A stretch of DNA of 32,676 nt, taken from positions 1 through 32,676 of the forward strand of contig CAKUNY010000003.1 in NCBI GenBank assembly GCA_934668605.1, given 5' to 3'. This DNA comes from an uncultured Oscillospiraceae bacterium. Lineage in GTDB: Bacteria; Bacillota; Clostridia; Oscillospirales; Oscillospiraceae. The notes beneath the pieces were generated by a model that ran no database searches, was not told the DNA's origin, and saw only the letters and a list, made by a program, of their open reading frames with translations. Each line of letters opens with the position of its first letter. The first letter of the stretch is position 1. A program made the translations under genes and the position numbers. Shown in pieces: positions 23,186 through 32,182 of the stretch.

Positions 23186-24499
23186 TTGTACTCCTCTACC
23201 TATATTTGGGCGAAGGTGCTCGCCCACATGGAGCAGCAGCTCACCGACACCATCGTCACGACCTGGTTTGACGATACAGAGGTTCTGGAACTGACCGATC
23301 AGAAGCTGGTTCTTTACTCTCCGACGGTCTTCCGCAAGGACATGATCGTTTCGCGCTGCGGCACGTACATCAAAGAAGCGCTCAAGGAGCTCTTCGATAT
23401 GGACCTAGAGCTCGTCGTGCTCGACGATACGGAGATTGAAGCGTATCGGTCGTCGAAAAAAAAGCCGCGCTTTATCGAGTTCAATCCGCAGTTCACGTTC
23501 GACAACTTCATCGTCGGCAACAGCAACAAATTTGCGAACGCTGCCGCCGTCGCCGTCGCGGAAAAGCCGGCGGATTCGTATAACCCGCTGTTCATCTACG
23601 GCCCGTCCGGCGTGGGTAAGACACATCTTCTTTATGCCATCGCAAACGAGATCCATAAAAATCACCCGGACTATAACATCGTCTATATCAAGGGCGACCA
23701 GTTTACGAACGAACTCATCAACTCCCTGCGAGAAGGCAAGAACAATGAGTTCCGACTCAAATACCGCGGCGCAGACCTCTTTCTGGTCGACGATATCCAG
23801 TTTATCGCGGGCAAGGACTCTACGCAGGAAGAATTTTTCCATACGTTCAACAATCTCTATGAGAGCCACAAGCAGATCGTCCTGACCTCCGACCGGCCGC
23901 CCAATGAGATGGTGCGCTTGGAAGACCGGCTGCGCACGCGCTTTGAGTGGGGCTTACTTGCCGACATTCAGCCGCCCGACTATGAAACACGTATGGCGAT
24001 CATCAAAAATAAGGCGGCAAATCTCGGGTTCGACTTGCCGGACGATGTCTGCAATTACATTGCTGAGAACATCACGAACAATGTCCGTCAGATTGAAGGC
24101 ACGGTCAAAAAAATCAAGGCCTTCAAGGAGCTCAACGGCATGGTCGTCGATGTGCCGAACGTTGCGCGCGCGATCAAGGACATGTTCAAGGGCAAGACCG
24201 AGAACCTTCCGACGCCGAGCCTGATTGTCAGCGAGGTCTGCCAGTATTACGGCATTGAAGAGCAGGTGCTCAGAAGCACGCTCAAAAACAAGAATACTGC
24301 CGAGGCGAGGCAGGTCGCGATGTACTTGATCCGCACGATGACAAACCTGTCTCTTCCGGAGATCGGCCGAGAATTTGACCGCGACCACACGACGGTCATG
24401 CATGGCCTCAAAAAGGTCGAGCAGACGCTTCAGAACAGCGCCTCGCCGCTGAACGACACCATCCGAGACATTACGGCGAACGTCAACAATAAGCTGTAA
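23186..24499 (+). CDS. dnaA: Chromosomal replication initiator DnaA
   Basis: The 437-residue AAA+ protein that binds DnaA boxes and opens oriC. The chosen start is TTG at 23186, right after GGAAAGGAGC; its product begins MYSSTYIWAKVLAHMEQ, matching the usual DnaA domain I. An ATG at 23117 lies in the leader and has no ribosome site. Walker A is GPSGVGKTH (139-147), Walker B is LFLVDDIQF (198-206), and the arginine-finger region reads LEDRLRTRFEWGL. Domain IV carries the DNA-binding signature GREFDRDHTTVMHGLKKVE. It is flanked by lexA upstream and by oriC and dnaN downstream. Domain II (about 85-100) is short. A weak start codon could limit DnaA output. Confidence 0.98.
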   Translation: MYSSTYIWAKVLAHMEQQLTDTIVTTWFDDTEVLELTDQKLVLYSPTVFRKDMIVSRCGTYIKEALKELFDMDLELVVLDDTEIEAYRSSKKKPRFIEFNPQFTFDNFIVGNSNKFANAAAVAVAEKPADSYNPLFIYGPSGVGKTHLLYAIANEIHKNHPDYNIVYIKGDQFTNELINSLREGKNNEFRLKYRGADLFLVDDIQFIAGKDSTQEEFFHTFNNLYESHKQIVLTSDRPPNEMVRLEDRLRTRFEWGLLADIQPPDYETRMAIIKNKAANLGFDLPDDVCNYIAENITNNVRQIEGTVKKIKAFKELNGMVVDVPNVARAIKDMFKGKTENLPTPSLIVSEVCQYYGIEEQVLRSTLKNKNTAEARQVAMYLIRTMTNLSLPEIGREFDRDHTTVMHGLKKVEQTLQNSASPLNDTIRDITANVNNKL

Positions 24500-24540
24500 C
24501 CGAGCAAAACCACCGCTTCGCGCGGATGGGCGGTTTTACA

Positions 24541-24760
24541 CGAAAATTTATCCACAGGAGACTGTGTAAAAGGGAAAGGTTGCTTGTGGAAAGGTGTGAA
24601 ACGCGCGTTTTACAAAAAGAGCTGTGTAAAAGTGATCATCAAGAGGCAGTTGCTGTGGATAAAAAACGCTTAGAGCCGCAAGGAAAACGGAAGTTATCCA
24701 CATGTGAAGCGCCCTACTGCTTCTTACTACTAAAATTATCCTTTCTTTCTTTTAGAAGGA
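24541..24760. other. oriC: oriC, replication origin
   Basis: The dnaA-dnaN gap holds three perfect DnaA boxes TTATCCACA: plus strand 24548-24556, minus strand 24654-24662, plus strand 24694-24702. Weaker minus-strand boxes (7 of 9) lie at 24563-24571, 24585-24593 and 24623-24631. Next to the last perfect box come a GC-rich step (GCGCCC), a DnaA-trio-like array and an AT-rich stretch with TTCTTTCTTTTAGA. This is the expected Firmicutes layout, with unwinding just before dnaN. Confidence 0.92.
24714..24738 (-). promoter_or_regulatory. DnaA-trio array of the unwinding element
   Basis: Read 3'->5' on the minus strand from the last DnaA box: GAT GAC GAA GAA T GAT GAT TTT AAT. This follows the (G/A)A(T) trinucleotide pattern bound by DnaA on single-stranded DNA, 11 bases after the box and across a short GC-rich step. 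One base breaks the register after the fourth triplet. Confidence 0.6.
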
Positions 24761-24778
24761 GAGCTGGAGGTATCCTTT

Positions 24779-25888
24779 ATGAAATTTACCTGTGAAAAAA
24801 ACCAGCTGGTTTCCGCCATCTCGGTCGCCTCGCGCACCGTCGCACAGAAGAGCGCCATTTCGGGACTCGAAGGTATTCTGGTGCGCGCGGGTGTCAAAGT
24901 GATGCTGACGGGGTATAATCTGGAAACAGGCATTACCGTGAGCGTCGACGCGGAAATCGGAGAAACCGGCGCATGCGTCATGCCCGCGCGGCTGTTTTTC
25001 GATATCATCCGCAAGCTCCCCGACGATACGGTAAGCATTCAGGTCGACGAGAGCTTTAAGGTTTCCATCAAAGGCGGCATTTCGTCTTTTACCATCACCG
25101 CGCTTTCGGCGGACGATTACCCGGAGCTTCCGGACGTGGACTCGGAAAAGGGTATCCGCGTGCCGCAGAACGAGCTCAAGGCCATGATTTCCGGAACGAT
25201 CTTCGCTGTCAGCGAAAACCAGGCGCGGCCGATTCACACGGGCGTTTTGTTTGAGGTCGACAACGACTCGATCACAAGTGTCGCGGTCGACGGCTACCGG
25301 CTGGCGCTGCGCCGCTATCTTCCGGAGGAGTCTTTGGAGCGGACACTCAAATTCGTCGCTCCGGCGGCGGCTTTGAAGGAAGTCGAAAAAATTCTGGGCG
25401 ACACGGACGAACCCGCCACATTCTATCCGGGCTCGAAGCATATTCTGTTCAGCATCGGAGACGCGACGCTTGTCTGCCGCATTTTAGAGGGTGAATTTTT
25501 GGATTGGCGGCGCGTGCTGCCGCAGAATAACCCCGTGAAGCTGGTCGGAAATGTCAGTCGGCTGACAGACTCCATTGAGCGTGTCGGACTTGTCATCTCC
25601 GAAAAGCTCAAGAGTCCTGTTCGCTGCAAGTTTGGCGATAACGCCGCCGAGCTTCGCACGATCTCGACCATCGGCGAGGCGTATGACGTCTGCCCGATCG
25701 CGGGGGACGGAAAGGATCTGGAGATCGGCTTTAACTGCAAGTATTTGCTCGATGCGCTGCGCGCCGTGCCGGACAGCGAGTGTACGCTGGAAATGATCAA
25801 CGGACTGAGCCCGATCGTGCTGAATCCGACTGAAGGAAACCGGTACAGCTATATGGTGCTTCCGGTCAGATTAAAGGCAGGAGAATAA
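24779..25888 (+). CDS. dnaN: DNA polymerase III sliding clamp, beta subunit
   Basis: A 369-residue subunit of the ring-shaped dimer that holds the replicative polymerase on DNA. Its N-terminus (MKFTCEKNQLVSAISVASRTVAQKS) and C-terminus (SYMVLPVRLKAGE, the MPxR-like ending that forms the peptide-binding pocket) are typical. Three clamp domains of about 120 residues each follow one another, with GILVRAGVKVMLTGYNLETG in the first and HTGVLFEVDNDSITSVAVDGYRLA in the second. The ribosome site is GGAGG eight bases before the ATG, itself inside the AT-rich end of oriC. The S4-domain gene begins three bases after its stop, and recF overlaps that gene, so they form one operon. Confidence 0.97.
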   Translation: MKFTCEKNQLVSAISVASRTVAQKSAISGLEGILVRAGVKVMLTGYNLETGITVSVDAEIGETGACVMPARLFFDIIRKLPDDTVSIQVDESFKVSIKGGISSFTITALSADDYPELPDVDSEKGIRVPQNELKAMISGTIFAVSENQARPIHTGVLFEVDNDSITSVAVDGYRLALRRYLPEESLERTLKFVAPAAALKEVEKILGDTDEPATFYPGSKHILFSIGDATLVCRILEGEFLDWRRVLPQNNPVKLVGNVSRLTDSIERVGLVISEKLKSPVRCKFGDNAAELRTISTIGEAYDVCPIAGDGKDLEIGFNCKYLLDALRAVPDSECTLEMINGLSPIVLNPTEGNRYSYMVLPVRLKAGE

Positions 25889-25891
25889 GCG

Positions 25892-26146
25892 ATGAAGGTA
25901 CGCGTCACAAAAAAGCTTTCGGCAGAACCGATCCTCGTTCCGATTCGCACGGAATATATCAAATTGCAGGATTTTTTGAAGTTTGCCAACGTCTGCGAGT
26001 CCGGCGGAATGGCAAAAACGTTTATTCAGAATGAGCAGGTCACCGTCAATGGAGAACCCTGCACGCAGCGCGGCAAAAAGCTTCGCCCGGGCGATACGGT
26101 CGGCTTTATGGGAAATGTCTGGGCGGTTGCGCAGGAGGAAGCATGA
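25892..26146 (+). CDS. yaaA: S4-domain RNA-binding protein, YaaA/RlbA family
   Basis: An 84-residue RNA-binding protein always found between dnaN and recF in Firmicutes. The S4 domain covers about residues 21-70 (YIKLQDFLKFANVCESGGMAK, then IQNEQVTVNGEPCTQRGKKL and RPGDTV). It is slightly longer at the N-terminus than the ~70-residue Bacillus protein. The precise role is unsettled; a link to ribosome assembly has been proposed for the family. The start comes three bases after dnaN and its stop overlaps the recF start by four bases, so translation is coupled. Confidence 0.9.
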   Translation: MKVRVTKKLSAEPILVPIRTEYIKLQDFLKFANVCESGGMAKTFIQNEQVTVNGEPCTQRGKKLRPGDTVGFMGNVWAVAQEEA

Positions 26147-27249
26147 AGCTCTCGCGCCTGCGGCTGTATGATTTTCGGAATTATCAGGAGCTGCAACTGG
26201 AGTTAGACCCAGGCGTGAATCTGATTCTGGGTGAAAACGCGCAGGGAAAGACAAATCTACTCGAGGCAGTGTCGTATTTATCGACTGGCCGGAGCTTTCG
26301 CACGGCGAAAACGCAGGAGCTCATTCGCTTTGGCGCAGAGTTTGCCGATCTGAATGCGGTTGTTTTTTCGCAGGGACGTGAGCAGTCTGTTCGCGCGGTG
26401 ATCTTTGCGGGAAGAAGGCCGCGGCAGCTCTATCTTGGCGGCGTGAAGCAGAAGAGCGCGGCAAAGCTGCCGGGCGTGCTGACAACGGTTCTGTTCTGCC
26501 CGGAGGATCTGCTGGTATTAAAGGGCGGAAGTCTGCCGAGAAGAAGGCTTCTCGATACCGCGCTCTGCCAGCTGCGGCCGGGGTATGCGAATGCGCTCGC
26601 GGAATACAACAGGCTGCTTGACAGCAAGAGCCGCATTTTGAAGGACTACCGCGAAAAGCCGGATTTGCTCGAACCGCTGCCGGAATACAATTATAGGCTC
26701 GCGCAGGTCGGCACAATGATCATTTCTCAGAGGGCGCGCTATCTGGAGGCCTTGGGAAGCGCCGCCAATGCGTATCACAGTGCATTTTCCGCGGGAAGAG
26801 AACACTTGACGCTGCAATATCACACGGTTTCAACAGTCACCGATCCGTTCGCCGAGAAAAAAATCATCTTCGAGCAGATTCTGGAGCATCAGGAAACGCA
26901 CTACCGCGCGGAATTAGAGTCCGGGCAGTGCCTGACGGGGCCTCATAAGGACGATTTTGATGCGCTGCTGAACGAAATCCCCGTCAAGGCCTATGGCTCG
27001 CAGGGACAGACCCGCACGGCGGCCATCAGTTTAAAGCTTTCCGAGCGCGAATTATTGCGGCGAGACACGGGAGAAGAGCCGGTGCTGCTTCTGGACGATG
27101 TGCTCTCCGAGCTGGACGCGGCAAGGCAGGATTTTGTTTTGAACCAGATCACCTCCGGCCAGGTGTTCATCACCTGCTGCGAGGTCGGGCGCGTGACCAG
27201 AATCGGAAAGACGGTTAAAATTCACGCGGGAGGCCTTTTATGTACGTAG
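26143..27249 (+). CDS. recF: Recombination mediator RecF
   Basis: A 368-residue SMC-like ATPase that helps load RecA at single-strand gaps. Walker A is GENAQGKTN (30-38), within the RecF N-terminus MKLSRLRLYDFRNYQEL. The signature region reads SQGQTRTAAISLKLSE, and Walker B is VLLLDDVLSELD. The length matches the family. It overlaps the S4 gene by four bases and the following remB gene by ten bases. In Firmicutes this order dnaN-S4-recF-remB-gyrB is strongly conserved. Confidence 0.96.
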   Translation: MKLSRLRLYDFRNYQELQLELDPGVNLILGENAQGKTNLLEAVSYLSTGRSFRTAKTQELIRFGAEFADLNAVVFSQGREQSVRAVIFAGRRPRQLYLGGVKQKSAAKLPGVLTTVLFCPEDLLVLKGGSLPRRRLLDTALCQLRPGYANALAEYNRLLDSKSRILKDYREKPDLLEPLPEYNYRLAQVGTMIISQRARYLEALGSAANAYHSAFSAGREHLTLQYHTVSTVTDPFAEKKIIFEQILEHQETHYRAELESGQCLTGPHKDDFDALLNEIPVKAYGSQGQTRTAAISLKLSERELLRRDTGEEPVLLLDDVLSELDAARQDFVLNQITSGQVFITCCEVGRVTRIGKTVKIHAGGLLCT

Positions 27250-27494
27250 ATATCGGCATGAACCTCGCCGTGAGAGCCAGTCAGGTGCTTGGCGTATTTG
27301 ATCTTGATAATACGTCATGGTCGAAGCGCACGCGGGAATTTTTGCAGCGCGCGCAGGAGGAAGGCTGCCTTGTTGAGGCGACGGATGAGCTTCCGAAGTC
27401 CTTCGTCCTCACGCAGGAATACGGGCAAACGCGCGTGTACCTGACAAAATACAACGCCTCTATCCTCGCGCGGCGCTTTGCCGGAAATAAATAG
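27240..27494 (+). CDS. remB: RemB-like regulator, DUF370 family (extracellular matrix regulator)
   Basis: An 84-residue protein of the family found between recF and gyrB (YaaB/RemB in Bacillus). The start is MYVDIGMNLAVRASQVLGVFD, followed by ELPKSFVLTQEYGQTRVYLTKYNASILARR, close to known members. The paralog RemA is a DNA-binding activator of matrix genes; RemB has a related, less clear role. The ATG lies inside the end of recF (ten-base overlap) and has a GGAGG close by (GCGGGAGGCC), so translation is probably coupled to recF. The gene for gyrB starts 46 bases later. Confidence 0.9.
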   Translation: MYVDIGMNLAVRASQVLGVFDLDNTSWSKRTREFLQRAQEEGCLVEATDELPKSFVLTQEYGQTRVYLTKYNASILARRFAGNK

Positions 27495-27540
27495 CTATAT
27501 TACCCCGTCTTCTTTAGAGAAGACACAAAGGAGTTATCCA

Positions 27541-29499
27541 ATGAGCGAAGAAATTTTGAAAAATGAGGTTGTCGAGACGCAGTACGACGCCAGCCAGATT
27601 CAGGTTCTTGAGGGTCTGGAAGCCGTCCGCAAGCGCCCCGGCATGTACATCGGCTCGACGAGCGTGTCGGGTCTTCACCATCTGGTCTATGAGATCGTCG
27701 ACAACGCGATCGACGAAGCGCTGGCCGGCTATTGCCACCATGTACAGGTGACGATCAACGAGGGAAATACGATCACGGTTTTAGACGATGGACGCGGCAT
27801 TCCCGTCGACATTCAGGCGCAGACCGGAAAGCCCGCGCTGGAGGTCGTCTATACCGTTCTGCACGCGGGCGGAAAATTCGGCGGCGGGGGCTATAAGGTT
27901 TCCGGCGGACTTCACGGCGTGGGCGCGTCGGTCGTCAACGCGCTTTCCGAGTGGCTCGTTGTCGACGTGTACCGCGACGGCAAGATCTACGAGATGCAGT
28001 TCTCGCGCGGCAATATCACGAAGGAAATGCAAGTTGTCGGCACGACCGACCAGCACGGCACGAAGGTCACCTTCAAGCCGGATCCCGAGATGTTCGACAC
28101 CACGGAATACGACTACGAGACGCTGCATACGAGAATGCGCGAGCAGGCGTTTTTAAACGCGGGGCTCCAGATCACGATTTCCGACGAGCGGATCGAGTCT
28201 GCCGACAAGCCGGAAAAGGAACGCTTCGACTCCATGTGCTACGAGGGCGGTATCCGGGAGTTTGTCCAGTGGTACAACCGGCACAAGACGCCAATTCATC
28301 CGAGCGTCATTTACATGGCAGGCAAGAAGGGCGACCAGACGGCAGAGGTGGCGCTCCAGTATAACGACTCGTTTAACGAGACAATCGTCTCGTTTGCAAA
28401 CGACATCCATACGCCCGAGGGCGGCATGCACGAAGAGGGCTTCAAGCGCGCGCTGACCTCTGTTCTGAATGCCTACGGCCAGAAAAAGGGCATCATCAAG
28501 GGCGACGATAAGGTTTCCGGCGAGGATGTGCGCGAGGGTCTGACGGCGATCATCTCCGTAAAGCTGACGGATGCGCAGTTTGAAGGCCAGACGAAGGCAA
28601 AGCTCGGAAACGCGTCTGTCAGGGCTCTGGTGAGTTCCATCGTGACCGATCAGCTGGCAACGTTTTTGGAGGAAAATCCGGCCGTTGCCCGCGCGATTCT
28701 GGACAAGGCCATGATGGCAAACCGCGCCAGAGAGGCGGCGAGAAAGGCGAAGGAGGCTATTCGCCGCAAGACGGGGCTGGAGTCCGGGCAGATGCCCGAT
28801 AAGCTTCGCGACTGCAACGACACAGACCCGACCTTAACCGAAATTTACATCGTCGAGGGCGACTCCGCGGGCGGCTCGGCTACGCAGGGGCGCGACTCCC
28901 GGTTCCAGGCGATTTTGCCGCTTTGGGGCAAGATGCTGAACGTCGAGAAGGCGAGAGCCGATAAGGTCTATGGAAACGATAAATTGCAGCCCGTCATTAC
29001 GGCGCTCGGCGCGGGCATCGGAGACGAGTTTAATTTGGAAAAGCTCCGGTATCACAAGGTCATTATCATGGCCGATGCCGATGTCGATGGCTCGCATATC
29101 CGCACGCTTCTGCTTACCTTCTTCTTCCGCTTCATGCGGCCGCTCATCGAGCAGGGCTATGTTTACTCCGCTGTGCCGCCGCTTTATAAGCTCTCGCGCG
29201 GCAAAGCCACCAAGGTCGCGTTCTCGGATGAACAGCGCGATCAGATTTCGAGTGAAATGCGCGGCGGAAATGCCAACGTGAAGATCGATATCTCCCGGTT
29301 CAAGGGTCTTGGCGAAATGGACCCGCACGAGCTCTGGGAGACAACGATGAACCCTGAGACAAGAACGCTTCGCAGAATCACGCTCGATGACGCCGTCGCC
29401 GCCGACCAGATCTTCACCGTCCTCATGGGCGAAGAGGTCGAGCCGAGAAAGGAATTTATCGAGGAGAACGCGAAGTACGTCGTGAATCTCGATATCTGA
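27541..29499 (+). CDS. gyrB: DNA gyrase subunit B
   Basis: A 652-residue ATPase subunit of gyrase, which introduces negative supercoils. The start at 27541 (MSEEILKNEVVE) follows AAAGGAG. GHKL motifs are DNAIDEALAG, DDGRGIPVD and GGLHGVGASVVNALS. The Toprim domain carries EGDSAGGSATQGRD and DADVDGSHIRTLLLTFF, and the C-terminus ends with FKGLGEMDPHELWETTMNPETR, as in all GyrB. The length suits the Gram-positive type without the large enterobacterial insertion. The motif PLWGKMLNVEKAR has Trp where E. coli has Lys. It is separated from gyrA by 190 bases containing a MITE-like repeat, so gyrA could be transcribed from a separate or shared promoter. Confidence 0.98.
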   Translation: MSEEILKNEVVETQYDASQIQVLEGLEAVRKRPGMYIGSTSVSGLHHLVYEIVDNAIDEALAGYCHHVQVTINEGNTITVLDDGRGIPVDIQAQTGKPALEVVYTVLHAGGKFGGGGYKVSGGLHGVGASVVNALSEWLVVDVYRDGKIYEMQFSRGNITKEMQVVGTTDQHGTKVTFKPDPEMFDTTEYDYETLHTRMREQAFLNAGLQITISDERIESADKPEKERFDSMCYEGGIREFVQWYNRHKTPIHPSVIYMAGKKGDQTAEVALQYNDSFNETIVSFANDIHTPEGGMHEEGFKRALTSVLNAYGQKKGIIKGDDKVSGEDVREGLTAIISVKLTDAQFEGQTKAKLGNASVRALVSSIVTDQLATFLEENPAVARAILDKAMMANRAREAARKAKEAIRRKTGLESGQMPDKLRDCNDTDPTLTEIYIVEGDSAGGSATQGRDSRFQAILPLWGKMLNVEKARADKVYGNDKLQPVITALGAGIGDEFNLEKLRYHKVIIMADADVDGSHIRTLLLTFFFRFMRPLIEQGYVYSAVPPLYKLSRGKATKVAFSDEQRDQISSEMRGGNANVKIDISRFKGLGEMDPHELWETTMNPETRTLRRITLDDAVAADQIFTVLMGEEVEPRKEFIEENAKYVVNLDI

Positions 29500-29528
29500 T
29501 TCTGATATCGGAAAATTCCAAAAGAATA

Positions 29529-29635
29529 CGTAGGGGTCGATGCCTACATCGACCCGGCAGAACAAACTGCTTAAATGATAACCTTCGGCGAATTCGAAAC
29601 TTCCCATCGGGGCGATGTGGGCATCGCCCCCTACG
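29529..29635. repeat. MITE-like inverted-repeat element, copy 2
   Basis: A 107-bp element bounded by CGTAGGGG (29529-29536) and CCCCTACG (29628-29635). Each end forms a 9-bp hairpin (GGGTCGATG/CATCGACCC and GGGGCGATG/CATCGCCCC). The core resembles the reverse complement of copy 1 (shared ACTTCCCA and TTCGG segments). It fills most of the gyrB-gyrA gap and ends 54 bases before the gyrA start. Confidence 0.75.
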
Positions 29636-29689
29636 CAGCGTATTGATCCATTGAGCAAATTTCGTTCGCCCACACAAGGAGACCAATCT

Positions 29690-32182
29690 ATGGCACATAA
29701 GAAAGATTACAAGCCCGAGGACATCATGTTCTCCGAGCAGACAATTGTACAGTCTGAGCTCGTGCAGGAGATGAAGTCGTCGTACATTGACTACGCGATG
29801 TCGGTCATTGTCGGAAGAGCGCTTCCGGACGTGCGGGACGGCCTCAAGCCGGTGCACCGCCGCATTCTGTACGCCATGTATGAAGACGGCCTGACCTCGG
29901 ACAAGCCCTTTAAAAAATCGGCGACCTGCGTCGGCGACGTCCTTGGCCGGTACCATCCGCACGGCGACGCTTCTGTTTACGACGCGATGGTTCGCCTCGC
30001 GCAGGACTTCTCCATGCGCTACATGCTCGTTGACGGACACGGCAACTTCGGCTCCGTCGATGGCGACCCCCCCGCGGCCTACCGATACACCGAGGCGCGC
30101 ATGTCGAAGCTCTGCAACGAAATGCTGCGGGATATTGACAAGGACACCGTCAACTGGGATCCGAACTTTGATGAATCGAGAAAAGAGCCGCGCGTGCTCC
30201 CGTCGAGATTCCCGAACCTTCTGGTCAACGGTTCTTCGGGTATCGCGGTCGGCATGGCGACGAATATTCCGCCGCACAACCTCCGCGAGGTCATTGACGC
30301 GTGCGTCTGCATTCTGGAAAACCCGGAAGCGGATCTGCTCGACCTCATGGAGCACATTCAGGGGCCGGATTTCCCGACGCGCGGCATTATCATGGGAAGA
30401 AGCGGCATTCGCGCCGCTTACTCGACCGGCCGCGGCAAGATCACCGTCCGCGCCAGAACCGAGCTCGAGGAGTTTGGCCAAAACCGGCAGAGGATCATTG
30501 TCACCGAGCTTCCGTATCAGGTCAATAAACGCCAGCTCATTGCTGCGATGGCCGATCAGGTGCGCGACAAGCGCCTTGAGGGCATTTCCGATATCCGCGA
30601 CGAAACCGACCGCAACGGCATGCGCATCGTCATCGAGCTCAAGAAGGACGCGAACGCGCAGGTGGTCTTAAATCGCCTGTTTGCCCAGACGCAGATGCAG
30701 ACGACGTTCGGCGTGACAATGCTCGCGCTTGTCAATAATCAGACGCAGCCGAAGATTCTGTCTTTGCGCCATATGTTAGACGAGTATCTCGCCTTCCAGG
30801 AAGAGATCATCACCCGCCGCACGCAGTACGACCTCAAAAAAGCGCTCGAGCGTCAGCACGTCCTGGAGGGTCTTCTCATCGCCGAGGAGAACATCGACGA
30901 GGTCATCAAGACCATCCGCAAGAGCTACGACGACGCGAAAGAACGCCTGATGGCGAGATTCAATCTGTCTGAGATTCAGGCGCAGGTCGTGCTTGACATG
31001 CAGCTCAAGCGGCTTCAGGTCCTCGAACGCGAGAAGCTCCAGAACGAATATGACGAGCTCGAAAGGCGCATCGAATATTACCGAGAGCTTCTTTCCAACG
31101 AAGAAATGCTCAAGGGCGTTTTGAAAGACGAGCTTATTGCCATCCGCGACAAGTACGGCGACGAGCGCCGGACGGAAATTCAGGACGTCGAAGACGAAAT
31201 TGACATTGAAGATCTCATCGAAGAGGAGCAGTGCGTCTTTACGCTTTCACACGCGGGCTATATCAAGCGTGTCCCGGCTTCGACCTATCGCGCGCAAAGA
31301 CGCGGCGGCAGAGGCGTAACGGGGCAGTCGCTCAAGGAAGAGGACTTCGCGGAAAGCGTATTCTCGGCCTCCACGCACGATTATATCCTGTTCTTTACGA
31401 GCCTTGGAAAGGTACACCGCAAGAAGGGCTATCAGATCCCCGAAGCGGGCAGAACGGCGAAGGGCACGAACATCGTGAATATTCTGCCGCTTGAACCGGG
31501 TGAAACCGTCACGGCGGGCATTACCGTCCATGAATTTGACGACGATAACCTCATGTTCGTCACGAAGCAGGGCACGGTCAAGAGAGTACTTCTTTCGAGC
31601 CTCAACACGGCGAGAAAGGCCGGTATCCGCGCGCTGACACTGAACGAGGGCGATGAGCTCATCTCCGTCATGAAGACGAACGGCGAAAACAACATTCTTC
31701 TTGCCACCAAGGACGGCCTTGCCATCTGCTTTAGCGAGACGGACGTGCGCGTCATGGGTCGCGACGCGGCGGGTGTGAAGGGCATTACGCTTCAAGACGG
31801 CGACGAGGTCGTGGGCGCGGGGATCGCCGAGCCCGGAAAGCAGCTGCTTACCGTCACCGAGCTCGGCTACGGCAAGCGCACGGAACTGACGGAATACATG
31901 CGCCTCGATGAAACCGGCGCGCGCCGCCCGCAGCAAAGAGGCGGCAAGGGTCTTAAAAACTACAATATCACCGCAAAGACAGGCCGCATCGCGGGTGTTG
32001 CGATTGTCTCCGATGAGGACGACGTGATGCTCATTGAAAACGGCGGCGTTCTCATCCGCATGGCGGCGGCTGACATCAACGTTTACAAACGCGATACGCA
32101 GGGTGTTATTTTGATGAGAGTTGAAGAGGGAAATCGGGTTATTTCCATCGAAAGAGTAGATCCTGAACAGGAAGAGGAATAA
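29690..32182 (+). CDS. gyrA: DNA gyrase subunit A
   Basis: The 830-residue DNA-cleaving subunit of gyrase. The start at 29690 ([14 protein letters not shown]) follows AAGGAGA. The breakage-reunion domain has Tyr133 (YRYTEAR, active-site tyrosine) and a quinolone-determining loop [12 protein letters not shown] with Ala94 where E. coli has Ser83. The C-terminal beta-pinwheel (about 510-810) has the gyrase-specific box QRRGGRG at its first blade, with a second similar QQRGGKG later, which marks GyrA rather than ParC. It ends with an acidic tail (VDPEQEEE). It lies downstream of gyrB, across a repeat element; no strong terminator was seen after it. Confidence 0.98.
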   Translation: MAHKKDYKPEDIMFSEQTIVQSELVQEMKSSYIDYAMSVIVGRALPDVRDGLKPVHRRILYAMYEDGLTSDKPFKKSATCVGDVLGRYHPHGDASVYDAMVRLAQDFSMRYMLVDGHGNFGSVDGDPPAAYRYTEARMSKLCNEMLRDIDKDTVNWDPNFDESRKEPRVLPSRFPNLLVNGSSGIAVGMATNIPPHNLREVIDACVCILENPEADLLDLMEHIQGPDFPTRGIIMGRSGIRAAYSTGRGKITVRARTELEEFGQNRQRIIVTELPYQVNKRQLIAAMADQVRDKRLEGISDIRDETDRNGMRIVIELKKDANAQVVLNRLFAQTQMQTTFGVTMLALVNNQTQPKILSLRHMLDEYLAFQEEIITRRTQYDLKKALERQHVLEGLLIAEENIDEVIKTIRKSYDDAKERLMARFNLSEIQAQVVLDMQLKRLQVLEREKLQNEYDELERRIEYYRELLSNEEMLKGVLKDELIAIRDKYGDERRTEIQDVEDEIDIEDLIEEEQCVFTLSHAGYIKRVPASTYRAQRRGGRGVTGQSLKEEDFAESVFSASTHDYILFFTSLGKVHRKKGYQIPEAGRTAKGTNIVNILPLEPGETVTAGITVHEFDDDNLMFVTKQGTVKRVLLSSLNTARKAGIRALTLNEGDELISVMKTNGENNILLATKDGLAICFSETDVRVMGRDAAGVKGITLQDGDEVVGAGIAEPGKQLLTVTELGYGKRTELTEYMRLDETGARRPQQRGGKGLKNYNITAKTGRIAGVAIVSDEDDVMLIENGGVLIRMAAADINVYKRDTQGVILMRVEEGNRVISIERVDPEQEEE

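Noticed and set aside
24505..24538. Possible terminator after dnaA
   Set aside because: Only short stems (ACCGC/GCGGT or AAAACC/GGTTTT) with a long loop and no T-run; too weak to call.
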